Assembly: GCA_002793635.1 (NCBI GenBank)
Contig: PFEM01000025.1
Coordinates: 4,148-15,111, forward strand
Source of the DNA: Candidatus Shapirobacteria bacterium CG10_big_fil_rev_8_21_14_0_10_48_15
GTDB lineage: Bacteria; Patescibacteriota; Microgenomatia; PFEM01
Direction: 5' to 3'
Length of the DNA stretch: 10,964 nucleotides
Shown: positions 5,954 to 10,964 of the stretch, piece by piece
Numbering within the stretch: the stretch's first letter is position 1
Layout of the letters: the number at the start of each line of letters is the position of its first letter
Made by a program: the position numbers and the translations under genes
Notes under the pieces: generated by a model
Databases searched by the model: none
Told to the model about the DNA's origin: nothing
The model's input: only the letters and a program-made list of their open reading frames with translations

Positions 5954-6440
5954 AATTGAGAGCTTTGAGATTAATTTGTTGCAACGCGGGGTTTTTGGCG
6001 TATTGACGGGTGAAACGCTCCTCCATGGCCTTAATTAAATTTTTGGTGGAGACGAGCTTCCCTTGGCGGTTGATTTCGCCTAGGATCAAAATATTCCAAC
6101 TACGATTGGGCAAATCTTGGGCGGGGAGTTTGATCGCGCCTTTGATGGTTTTGGTCATCGCTGGGGAGAGAATGATTTTGGTCTTGGCGTCCAGATGGCT
6201 TTTGACGCGCTGATAAGACCGGTCGGAAAAAATCGCTGCCAGATCAGCGTGCTCAAATTTGGGATAAGCAATCGGGGTTTGGTCAATGACCACAAAAGCG
6301 AGTGACACACCCCCACGCTGCTCGACCCCAAAATTGGGAATATACAGGCTGGGCTGGCCATCCCAAAAGGCGGCCTTAGCCAAAATCTCGGCGATGACTT
6401 GGACTCCTTGACCGCCTTCTCCGGCAAAAATAATTTTCAT
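5946..6440 (-). CDS. 2-oxoacid:ferredoxin oxidoreductase, gamma subunit
   Basis: A 164-residue protein starting with the gamma-subunit signature: a beta strand followed by GEGGQG (residues 7-12) and VQVIAEILAKAA, then NFGVEQRGG around residues 36-44 and a Rossmann-like remainder. In OFOR complexes this domain (POR domain III) binds the CoA substrate region. Its length is typical (160-190). It starts in an ATGA overlap with the beta-subunit stop (6437-6440) and overlaps the ferredoxin start by 8 nt. The separate gamma gene, rather than fusion to alpha, is the four-subunit layout common in 2-oxoglutarate and branched-chain 2-oxoacid enzymes. Confidence 0.92.
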   Translation of the reverse strand: MKIIFAGEGGQGVQVIAEILAKAAFWDGQPSLYIPNFGVEQRGGVSLAFVVIDQTPIAYPKFEHADLAAIFSDRSYQRVKSHLDAKTKIILSPAMTKTIKGAIKLPAQDLPNRSWNILILGEINRQGKLVSTKNLIKAMEERFTRQYAKNPALQQINLKALNYA

Positions 6441-7150
6441 TTAATTTCTCCTAGCGGAAAGACTTTTTCCAAGCTTTCCAGTCGGTCCAGTGTTTGCCGC
6501 GCGTCAGTTTGCCAATTAAGGGGGCAAGCGGACAACGACTCCACTAAAGAATAATGGCCTTTGATCTGGGTGGCAAGAGCCTTTTTGAGGTAGTCTTTAA
6601 GCATTAAAGGCTGGCGGCTGGAACCGCGCGCCAGATAGGCTTGCGGGGACGCGATGGGTTTTAATAGTTCCGGACCCCGGAGAGTCGTGACTCCCTGCAT
6701 GCCGGCCGGCGTGGTGGTGGTGATTTCGGCATCCGTGGTGGTGGGCGCCATCTGCCCGCCCGTCATGGCGTAAACAGTGTTGTTGACCACAATGGTCGTA
6801 ATCGGATTATCGCGCAGACAACTGCTGATGGTGTGCTGCAAGCCGATGGCGTAAGCCCCGCCGTCACCCACATAAGCCACCACAATTTTTTGGGGATCAG
6901 CCATTTTGAAGCCGACGGCCGTGGGCACCGTGCGGCCGTGATGGGTTTGGCTGGTTGGCAAGTCGAAAAAGTCCCAAGCCAGCAGCGAGCAACCAATATC
7001 CACCAGAAAAATCGTTTTCTGGGCCAAGCCCATTTCGTCAAGAGCCTGACCAAGCATTTTCAGGATCACCGGGTGGCCGCACCCCGGGCAAAATTTGTGC
7101 GGCTTAGAACTGACTTTAAAAACTTTAGGAAAGGCTGGCGACGGTTTCAT
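6437..7150 (-). CDS. 2-oxoacid:ferredoxin oxidoreductase, beta (thiamine-diphosphate) subunit
   Basis: A 237-residue protein. CPGCGH at 21-26 and the cysteines at 54 (VDIGCS) and 209 (SACPLNW) are candidates for the four ligands of the proximal [4Fe-4S] cluster. The thiamine-diphosphate/Mg motif is GDGGAYAIG (95-103) through the NN pair at 123-124, followed by YAMTGGQMAPTT, which is typical of the family. It decarboxylates the 2-oxoacid and passes the electrons on. The gene starts inside the alpha-subunit gene (26-nt overlap, 7125-7150) and ends in ATGA with gamma. The ATG at 7150 is kept because it leaves about 20 residues before CPGCGH, as in relatives. The sequence does not settle whether the substrate is pyruvate, 2-oxoglutarate or a branched-chain 2-oxoacid. 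Confidence 0.93.
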   Translation of the reverse strand: MKPSPAFPKVFKVSSKPHKFCPGCGHPVILKMLGQALDEMGLAQKTIFLVDIGCSLLAWDFFDLPTSQTHHGRTVPTAVGFKMADPQKIVVAYVGDGGAYAIGLQHTISSCLRDNPITTIVVNNTVYAMTGGQMAPTTTDAEITTTTPAGMQGVTTLRGPELLKPIASPQAYLARGSSRQPLMLKDYLKKALATQIKGHYSLVESLSACPLNWQTDARQTLDRLESLEKVFPLGEIK

Positions 7151-8159
7151 AGATTTCTTCGGGCGTAAAGCCCATGGCTGGTTTGTTAACTTCTACCAAG
7201 GGGGTAGCAACCCAAGCCAGTTCATCTTTGAAAAGGCTGGCGAGCTGGCCCAAGGCGGACTCAATAATGATCACTTTTTTGACTTTTTTGGCGAAACGTC
7301 CCGCGGCCGCGGCCGGAAAGGGTCGCAGCGTAATCGGCCGGAAAAGACCCGCTTTGATCCCCCGCCGGCGCAGCTGATCAACGGCGGGTCGGCAGGCGGC
7401 GGCGACGATCCCGTGGGCGACCAGCATGATCTCCATGCCCTTAGTCTGATAAGTTTGCCACTCCTCGATTTTGCCTCGCTTGGCCTGAAAGTCTTTTTGA
7501 TAAGCCAAAATAATTTCGCCAATTTCCTCTTCTAGGTTATAGCAGTTTCTTAAATTAACGCCTTTGGTGAGAATCGGTTTAATGTTTTTAGTGAGAAGCC
7601 CCAAGTTATCAGTTTTAATTTCCACCGCCCCTTTCATTTTGCCTTGGTAACCGTCGGCTAAAATAAACGTCGGCCAACGGTAGCGCCAGGCAGTTTGAAA
7701 AGCCTTGAGGGTGTAATCAAACAACTCTTGCAAATTGGCCGGTGAATAAACGACGCGAAAGCCTTCCCCATTGCCGCCAAAGCAAGTCAGTCGGACCTCT
7801 TCCTGGGAATAAATGACGGTGGAGGTGGATAAACCACCGCGTTGCATAATCATCGCGACCGTCGGCAGGCGTAAGGCTTCGGCCATGGAAAAAGCATCTT
7901 GCATCAACACGTTGCCCGGTCCGGCCGTGGCGGTAAACGCCGGGACGCCCGCTAAGCAAGCGCCGATCATGCCAAAGCCGGCGGCCATTTCGTCTTCAGC
8001 CTGCAAAATTTTGAGAACCTGGTTTTGCTGGCATAAATTGGCCCAAGTTTCCAGGATTTCGGAAGCGGGCGTGATCGGGTAGCCAAACATCACTTGAGCG
8101 CCCGCACTGACCGCGGCCGTTGCCAAGACTTGATTACCCATCAAAAATTTTTTGGCCAT
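7125..8159 (-). CDS. 2-oxoacid:ferredoxin oxidoreductase, alpha subunit (VorB/KorA type)
   Basis: A 344-residue protein without the fused gamma domain. Residues ~1-190 are the pyrimidine-binding domain, with GYPITPASE (26-34), the acidic QAEDEMAA (53-60) that contacts thiamine, and TAGPGNVLM followed by MQRGGLSTST (105-114). Residues ~235-335 are the transketolase-C-like domain, with FRPITLRPFP and VIIIESALGQL. The short alpha plus separate gamma layout is that of VorB/KorA rather than of the large single-chain pyruvate enzyme. It catalyses, with beta and gamma, the reversible reaction 2-oxoacid + CoA + oxidised ferredoxin to acyl-CoA + CO2 + reduced ferredoxin in the cytoplasm. It is first in the operon and divergent from rsmI, with only 18 bp between the start codons. 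Confidence 0.92.
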   Translation of the reverse strand: MAKKFLMGNQVLATAAVSAGAQVMFGYPITPASEILETWANLCQQNQVLKILQAEDEMAAGFGMIGACLAGVPAFTATAGPGNVLMQDAFSMAEALRLPTVAMIMQRGGLSTSTVIYSQEEVRLTCFGGNGEGFRVVYSPANLQELFDYTLKAFQTAWRYRWPTFILADGYQGKMKGAVEIKTDNLGLLTKNIKPILTKGVNLRNCYNLEEEIGEIILAYQKDFQAKRGKIEEWQTYQTKGMEIMLVAHGIVAAACRPAVDQLRRRGIKAGLFRPITLRPFPAAAAGRFAKKVKKVIIIESALGQLASLFKDELAWVATPLVEVNKPAMGFTPEEIYETVASLS

Positions 8160-8164
8160 CGTGG

Positions 8165-8170
8165 TATCAT
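8165..8170 (+). promoter_or_regulatory. Candidate leaderless -10 element for rsmI
   Basis: TATCAT (8165-8170) is followed by TTATTCT (7 nt) and the rsmI ATG at 8178, the same spacing as at lexA, secG and the transglutaminase gene. No clear -35 box lies 16-18 bp upstream. No Shine-Dalgarno is present. Confidence 0.45.
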
Positions 8171-8172
8171 TT

Positions 8173-8202
8173 ATTCTATGAGCAAGCTGTATCTGGTGTC
8201 AA
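8173..8202 (-). promoter_or_regulatory. Promoter of the 2-oxoacid:ferredoxin oxidoreductase operon
   Basis: On the minus strand a perfect TTGACA (8202-8197), an 18-bp spacer and TAGAAT (8178-8173, five of six matches to TATAAT) lie within the first codons of rsmI. The expected start near 8166 leaves a leader of only about 6 nt before the ATG at 8159. The -35 sits within GGTGT-CA-ACACC (8195-8206), a 5-bp inverted repeat that could be an operator, though it also encodes the conserved start of RsmI. Confidence 0.5.
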
Positions 8203-8852
8203 CACCCATTGGTAACTTGGCAGACATGACGGCAAGGGCAAAACTAGTTTTGAGTGCAGTCGACATTATTGCCTGTGAAGACACTCGCCGAACTGGCTTG
8301 TTGTTGCAGCGTTTAGGGTTGCCCAAAAAAAGTTTACGGTCTTTTTTTGAAGCCAACGAGCAGGGGCGGATGGCGGAAATCATTGGTGAACTGAAAGCGG
8401 GTCAGGAAGTTGCCTTAGTCAGTAACGCCGGCACGCCGACGATCAGTGATCCGGGTTATAAACTGGTGCGAGCGTGTGTGGCCCAACAAATTCCTGTCGT
8501 GCCCGTGCCGGGAGCGTCAGCCGCCTTGACGGCCTTGGTGGCTTCTGGTTTGCCGACGGACCGATTTTTGTTTGTGGGTTTTTTGCCCAAAAAACCCGGC
8601 AAACGGGAGAAAAAACTGCGTCAATTGCCAGTGAAGACCACGATTATTATTTATGAATCCCCGTTTCGACTCTTAAAAACGTTGTCACAAATGCAGGCTA
8701 TTTTTGGCGAGATTGAGGTAGTGATCGGCCGCGAGCTGACCAAACTCCATGAAGAAATTCGTCGAGAAAAAATCAGTCAGGCTCTCGCCCACTTCGAAAA
8801 AACGCCGCCTAAGGGTGAATTTACTTTATTGTTTCATCTTGCTAAAGTGTAA
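8178..8852 (+). CDS. rsmI: RsmI, 16S rRNA (cytidine1402-2'-O)-methyltransferase
   Basis: A 224-residue protein of the tetrapyrrole-methylase fold. The RsmI signatures are in order: LYLVSTPIGNLADMT (4-18), ACEDTRRTGLLL (32-43), VALVSNAGTPTISDPGY (in 78-94), VPGASAALTALVASGLP (about 113-129) and FLPKKPGKR. It methylates the ribose 2'-O of C1402 in 16S rRNA using S-adenosylmethionine, tuning decoding at the P site. It is about 50-60 residues shorter than E. coli RsmI (286), lacking the C-terminal extension, as is common in small genomes. The ATG at 8178 was chosen because it precedes the first motif directly; an upstream extension to 8094 would run antisense through the oxidoreductase alpha gene. 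The aldo/keto reductase gene starts 3 nt after its stop. Confidence 0.94.
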   Translation: MSKLYLVSTPIGNLADMTARAKLVLSAVDIIACEDTRRTGLLLQRLGLPKKSLRSFFEANEQGRMAEIIGELKAGQEVALVSNAGTPTISDPGYKLVRACVAQQIPVVPVPGASAALTALVASGLPTDRFLFVGFLPKKPGKREKKLRQLPVKTTIIIYESPFRLLKTLSQMQAIFGEIEVVIGRELTKLHEEIRREKISQALAHFEKTPPKGEFTLLFHLAKV

Positions 8853-8855
8853 AGG

Positions 8856-9992
8856 ATGCAATACCGGCGTTTTGGCAAGCTGACTTGGCAGGTTTCGGCT
8901 TTGGGGTTTGGGGCGATGCGGCTGCCGATTCTGGGTGGTGATTCCGGTCGGGTCGACGAGGCGGCGGCCATCAGGATGATCCGCCACGCCATTGACCAGG
9001 GTGTCAACTATATCGACACGGCTTATCCTTATCACCAGGGTCAAAGCGAAATCGTGGTGGGCAAGGCGCTGCAAAACGGCTACCGGCAGAAGGTCAAGCT
9101 GGCCACCAAGTCGCCTTTATGGCTGGTGCGAAAGCAGGCGGATTTTGAGCGCTTCTTACAGGAGCAATTGGCCAAGCTACAGACCAATGGGCTTGATTTT
9201 TATTTGCTGCACGCTTTGGATCGCGATAAATGGACTCAGGTACAAAGCCTGCATGTTTTTGATTGGGCTAAAAAAGCCCTGGCCAGCGGCCAAATCAAGC
9301 ATTTTGGCTTTTCGTTCCATGATAGTTTCACTGTTTTTAAAGAAATCGTGGATGCTTATGACTGGACTTTTTGCCAGATTCAGTACAACTTTTTGGATGT
9401 TGATTTTCAGGCTGGCAGGCGGGGTTTGGAATACGCGGCGAAGAAGGGCTTGGCGGTGGTGATTATGGAGCCGTTGCGGGGGGGCGAACTCGCCCAACCG
9501 CCAACAGCGATCCAGCAGCTTTGGCGACAAGCCAAGCCGCAGCGGACACCGGTGGAATGGGCGTTGCAGTGGTTGTGGGATCAGCCGGCGGTCTCAACGG
9601 TTTTGAGCGGGATGAGCAGTTTGCCGCAGGTCAAAGAAAATCTGGCCAGTGCGGACCGGTCGGGAGTTAACGCATTAACCAGCCAACAGCGAGAGACAGT
9701 TGAAAAAGTCAGGCAGGCGTATCATCAGCGGGAAGGTGTCCCCTGCACCGGTTGCCAATACTGTCTGCCTTGCCCGAGCGGAGTGAATATTCCCCGCATT
9801 TTTAAGATTTTTAACGCGGCCCAAATGCGTGGTTCACGCGCGCAGGCCCGGCAGGACTACCAAAATCTGGACCCCGGCCAGCGGGCGGACCAATGCCGCC
9901 AGTGCCACCGGTGCGAGCAAACTTGCCCCCAAGCCATCAAAATTGCCACCCGCCTTCAGCAAGCCCACGAATTTTTAACCCGGCAACCATGA
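8856..9992 (+). CDS. Aldo/keto reductase with C-terminal two-cluster [4Fe-4S] ferredoxin domain
   Basis: A 378-residue protein. Residues 1-285 form an NAD(P)H-dependent aldo/keto reductase barrel with the catalytic tetrad Asp54, Tyr59, Lys85 and His119 (NYIDTAYPYHQGQSE, KLATKS, YLLHAL). The cofactor region includes GFSFHD, FCQIQYN and IMEPLRGG. Residues ~296-360 carry two cysteine clusters: Cys297/300/303/306-Pro (CTGCQYCLPCP) and Cys347/350/353/357-Pro (CRQCHRCEQTCP), expected to bind two [4Fe-4S] clusters. This fused architecture is a known but poorly characterised AKR subfamily of anaerobes, and electron exchange with ferredoxin is an inference. It starts 3 nt after rsmI, with AAAGG abutting the ATG, and its TGA overlaps the pcm ATG. 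The substrate is unknown. Confidence 0.92.
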   Translation: MQYRRFGKLTWQVSALGFGAMRLPILGGDSGRVDEAAAIRMIRHAIDQGVNYIDTAYPYHQGQSEIVVGKALQNGYRQKVKLATKSPLWLVRKQADFERFLQEQLAKLQTNGLDFYLLHALDRDKWTQVQSLHVFDWAKKALASGQIKHFGFSFHDSFTVFKEIVDAYDWTFCQIQYNFLDVDFQAGRRGLEYAAKKGLAVVIMEPLRGGELAQPPTAIQQLWRQAKPQRTPVEWALQWLWDQPAVSTVLSGMSSLPQVKENLASADRSGVNALTSQQRETVEKVRQAYHQREGVPCTGCQYCLPCPSGVNIPRIFKIFNAAQMRGSRAQARQDYQNLDPGQRADQCRQCHRCEQTCPQAIKIATRLQQAHEFLTRQP

Positions 9993-10627
9993 GCCAATAC
10001 AACCAGTGGAGAACCATGATGGTGGAGCAGCAGCTAAAGGCCAGAGGCATTACTGATAAAAAAATTCTAAAAGTGATGGGCGAAATTCCGCGGGAGAAAT
10101 TTGTGCCGGTTCAACTGCGTGATCAAGCCTATAACGACTACCCTCTCGCCATCGGTTTTGGTCAGACGATTTCCCAACCCTACGTGGTGGCCTTGATGTG
10201 CCAGCTTTTGGAACTTAAGGGTGACGAAAAAGTTTTGGACGTGGGCACCGGTTCCGGCTACCAAGCAGCGGTTTTGAGCCGTTTGGCCAAACAGGTCGTC
10301 ACCATAGAGAAGATCGCGCGTTTGGCCAAGTCGGCCCGCGTCAGACTGAAAAAACTGGGGTTTAACAACGTTCGAGTGGTCAGCGGCAACGGCTATCAAG
10401 GTTATTCCCCGGCCGCGCCTTATGAAGCGATTAAAGCCGCCGCGGCGGTTTCAGCAATGCCGTTGACGTGGGCAAAGCAACTAAAAATGGGGGGGCGGAT
10501 GGTGTTTCCGCTGGGGCAAGAGTTAGTCAAAATTAGCAAGCAAAAAAATCGCTTGGTGAGAAAAAATTACGGCGGTGTGACCTTTGTGCCCTTGATTGAT
10601 AAAGAAAAACGCCCAAAAGCTGTCTAG
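9989..10627 (+). CDS. pcm: Protein-L-isoaspartate O-methyltransferase
   Basis: A 212-residue protein close to the usual 205-225. The family motifs appear in order: MVEQQLKARGI (11-21), IPREKFVP (33-40), GFGQTISQPYVVALM (56-70), the SAM-binding loop VLDVGTGSGYQAAVL (82-96) and APYEAI (143-148). It repairs age-damaged proteins by methylating isoaspartate. Two family-conserved spots are altered: the usual GDG after motif I is GNG (Asn134), and the stretch after APYEAI is KAAAAV instead of the common hydrophobic-V-T/G-A-A. The ATG at 9989 overlaps the aldo/keto reductase stop (ATGA). The alternative Met codons at residues 10-11 would still keep every motif. The last codons and stop lie within the hairpin of a minus-strand terminator. 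Confidence 0.92.
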   Translation: MSQYNQWRTMMVEQQLKARGITDKKILKVMGEIPREKFVPVQLRDQAYNDYPLAIGFGQTISQPYVVALMCQLLELKGDEKVLDVGTGSGYQAAVLSRLAKQVVTIEKIARLAKSARVRLKKLGFNNVRVVSGNGYQGYSPAAPYEAIKAAAAVSAMPLTWAKQLKMGGRMVFPLGQELVKISKQKNRLVRKNYGGVTFVPLIDKEKRPKAV

Positions 10628-10639
10628 TCTTTTGGGCGT
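10601..10639 (-). terminator. Rho-independent terminator for the minus-strand peptide/ligase transcripts
   Basis: Read on the minus strand, ACGCCCAAAAG (10639-10629), a 9-nt loop and CTTTTGGGCGT (10619-10609) form a perfect 11-bp stem, followed at once by TTTTCTTT (10608-10601). The plus-strand side is followed by GCGATGGGG with no T-run, so the signal ends minus-strand transcription. It starts 20 nt after the stop of the small peptide gene and overlaps the 3' end of pcm. Confidence 0.85.
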
Positions 10640-10658
10640 GCGATGGGGCCGGGCGGGT

Positions 10659-10772
10659 CTAATAGCAAACGCATCCTGGATGCGGACGGCCATTCGCCTG
10701 GACGGCGCTTGTCGCCACCGTCATTACACAAACGGCAATGACAATTATAAAGAGCCAATTCTTTGCCTTCAC
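10659..10772 (-). CDS. Small secreted peptide precursor (37 aa, GTG start)
   Basis: I do not recognise this gene. Its product is a 37-residue precursor: a basic start (residues 1-6), a hydrophobic core (LFIIVIAVCVMTVATS, 7-22) and an AVQA site after which signal peptidase I would cut at residue 26, leaving NGRPHPGCVCY, 11 residues with one His and a Cys-x-Cys pair. The GTG start is chosen because AGGAGG (10782-10777) lies 4 nt upstream, the best Shine-Dalgarno in the window. The frame's only upstream Met codon (10844) lies in the promoter. A sigma-70-like promoter precedes it and a strong terminator follows 20 nt after the stop, so it looks like a complete transcription unit. A signalling, metal-binding or antimicrobial role is possible but unproven. 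A chance ORF cannot be excluded without homologues. Confidence 0.6.
   Translation of the reverse strand: MKAKNWLFIIVIAVCVMTVATSAVQANGRPHPGCVCY
10670..10684. repeat. Near-perfect palindrome inside the small peptide gene
   Basis: CGCATCC (10670-10676), T, GGATGCG (10678-10684) is a perfect 7-bp inverted repeat around one base. In RNA it would form a 6-bp stem with a 3-nt loop. It covers the codons for the HPGC part of the predicted mature peptide, 30 nt before the terminator hairpin. It could be a protein-binding site, a transcript-stabilising hairpin or chance. Confidence 0.4.
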
Positions 10773-10776
10773 GGTG

Positions 10777-10782
10777 CCTCCT
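10777..10782 (-). promoter_or_regulatory. Shine-Dalgarno site of the small peptide gene
   Basis: AGGAGG on the minus strand ends 4 nt before the GTG at 10772. It fixes the GTG as the start and contrasts with the leaderless-looking starts elsewhere in the window. Confidence 0.65.
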
Positions 10783-10786
10783 CTAA

Positions 10787-10799
10787 TGGGAACTTCCCA
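10787..10799. promoter_or_regulatory. Operator-like palindrome TGGGAA-N-TTCCCA in the small peptide gene leader
   Basis: TGGGAA (10787-10792), C, TTCCCA (10794-10799) is a perfect 6-bp inverted repeat around one base. It lies about +11 to +23 relative to the predicted start and just upstream of the Shine-Dalgarno, a usual place for a repressor. The half site matches no bacterial operator I can name with confidence. Confidence 0.4.
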
Positions 10800-10815
10800 A
10801 CACGAAACTGGCAAT

Positions 10816-10844
10816 ATTTTAACGCAAAAGAAGGAAAAAATCAA
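10816..10844 (-). promoter_or_regulatory. Promoter of the small peptide gene
   Basis: On the minus strand TTGATT (10844-10839), a 17-bp spacer and TAAAAT (10821-10816) give a good sigma-70-type promoter. Its expected start near 10809 yields a leader of about 37 nt with a Shine-Dalgarno. It begins 12 bp after the stop codon of the ligase gene on the same strand, so the peptide may also be transcribed by read-through. Confidence 0.6.
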
Positions 10845-10855
10845 ATCTTATGGGG

Positions 10856-10964
10856 TTATTTTTCTAATGAGGAGGTGTCGCCGACAGGGAGGCCGAGCTC
10901 TTTGGCCTTCAACATGCGACGGACGATTTTGCCGGAGCGGGTCTTGGGCAGATGATCCATGAAC
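10856..10964 (-). CDS. Acetyl-CoA synthetase-type AMP-forming acyl-CoA ligase, C-terminal end only
   Basis: Only the last 36 residues are inside the window; the rest lies beyond 10964. They read [15 protein letters not shown], then [19 protein letters not shown] and [14 protein letters not shown] is the A10 motif of acetyl-CoA synthetase-like adenylating enzymes, and its lysine is the catalytic, acetylation-regulated residue (Lys609 of the Salmonella enzyme). The GDTSSL end is typical of Acs and propionyl-CoA relatives. It would make acetyl-CoA (or a short acyl-CoA) from the acid, ATP and CoA, which ties in with the 2-oxoacid oxidoreductase. No hairpin follows its stop directly, so its transcript may run to the terminator at 10639-10601. 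Confidence 0.85.
   Translation of the reverse strand, partial: FMDHLPKTRSGKIVRRMLKAKELGLPVGDTSSLEK

Noticed and set aside
9893..9988. Upstream extension of pcm by 32 residues
   Set aside because: It overlaps the iron-sulfur domain of the aldo/keto reductase in another frame. The ATG at 9989 gives the ATGA junction and family-typical length.
10596..10955. Plus-strand open frame of 119 codons at the right end
   Set aside because: It is antisense to the terminator, the small peptide gene and the ligase C-terminus, and its translation has no motif.

Overview
This is a bacterial window of moderate GC with compact, mostly overlapping or abutting genes. SecG, LexA with a serine/lysine autocleavage domain, RsmI and a Shine-Dalgarno-led small gene mark it as bacterial. 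A ferredoxin-dependent 2-oxoacid oxidoreductase and an iron-sulfur aldo/keto reductase suggest an anaerobic or fermentative lifestyle. TGA is used as a stop (for example at the ATGA junctions at 6437-6440 and 9989-9992), so the UGA=Gly code of some candidate phyla does not apply. Three tRNA genes encode CCA and three do not, the peptide-type substrate-binding protein has no permease beside it, and several start codons look leaderless. Together these fit a candidate-phylum (Patescibacteria/CPR-like) genome, but that placement is an inference and no rRNA is present to test it.

Layout. 1-522 (+): six tRNA genes, Val(TAC, 5' end cut off by the window), Phe(GAA), Gly(GCC), Gln(TTG), Leu(CAG), Leu(GAG). 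524-4300 (-): an envelope/secretion operon, transcribed as transglutaminase-like exported protein, holin-4/YvlD-like membrane protein, secG, and a membrane-anchored family-5 substrate-binding protein, running head-on into the tRNA cluster. 4301-4366: a back-to-back divergent promoter region with overlapping -35 boxes. 4367-4990 (+): lexA. 5014-8159 (-): a 2-oxoacid:ferredoxin oxidoreductase operon (alpha, beta, gamma, 2x[4Fe-4S] ferredoxin) followed by a VTT/DedA-like membrane protein. 8178-10627 (+): rsmI, an aldo/keto reductase with two C-terminal [4Fe-4S] motifs, and pcm, tightly coupled. 10659-10772 (-): a tiny secreted-peptide gene with its own promoter, operator-like palindrome, Shine-Dalgarno and terminator. 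10856-10964 (-): the C-terminal end of an acetyl-CoA-synthetase-type ligase.

How the genes fit together. The oxidoreductase interconverts a 2-oxoacid with an acyl-CoA, CO2 and reduced ferredoxin; the ferredoxin in the same operon is its likely electron partner, the Fe-S aldo/keto reductase is a possible further redox partner, and the acyl-CoA ligase at the right edge handles the same type of product.

The most notable signals are: (1) four unrelated genes (secG, the transglutaminase gene, lexA, rsmI) with a -10-like hexamer ending exactly 7 nt before the ATG, the geometry of leaderless mRNAs; (2) two divergent gene pairs whose promoters physically overlap; and (3) a self-contained transcription unit for a 37-residue exported peptide whose predicted mature form is only 11 residues with a Cys-Val-Cys end.
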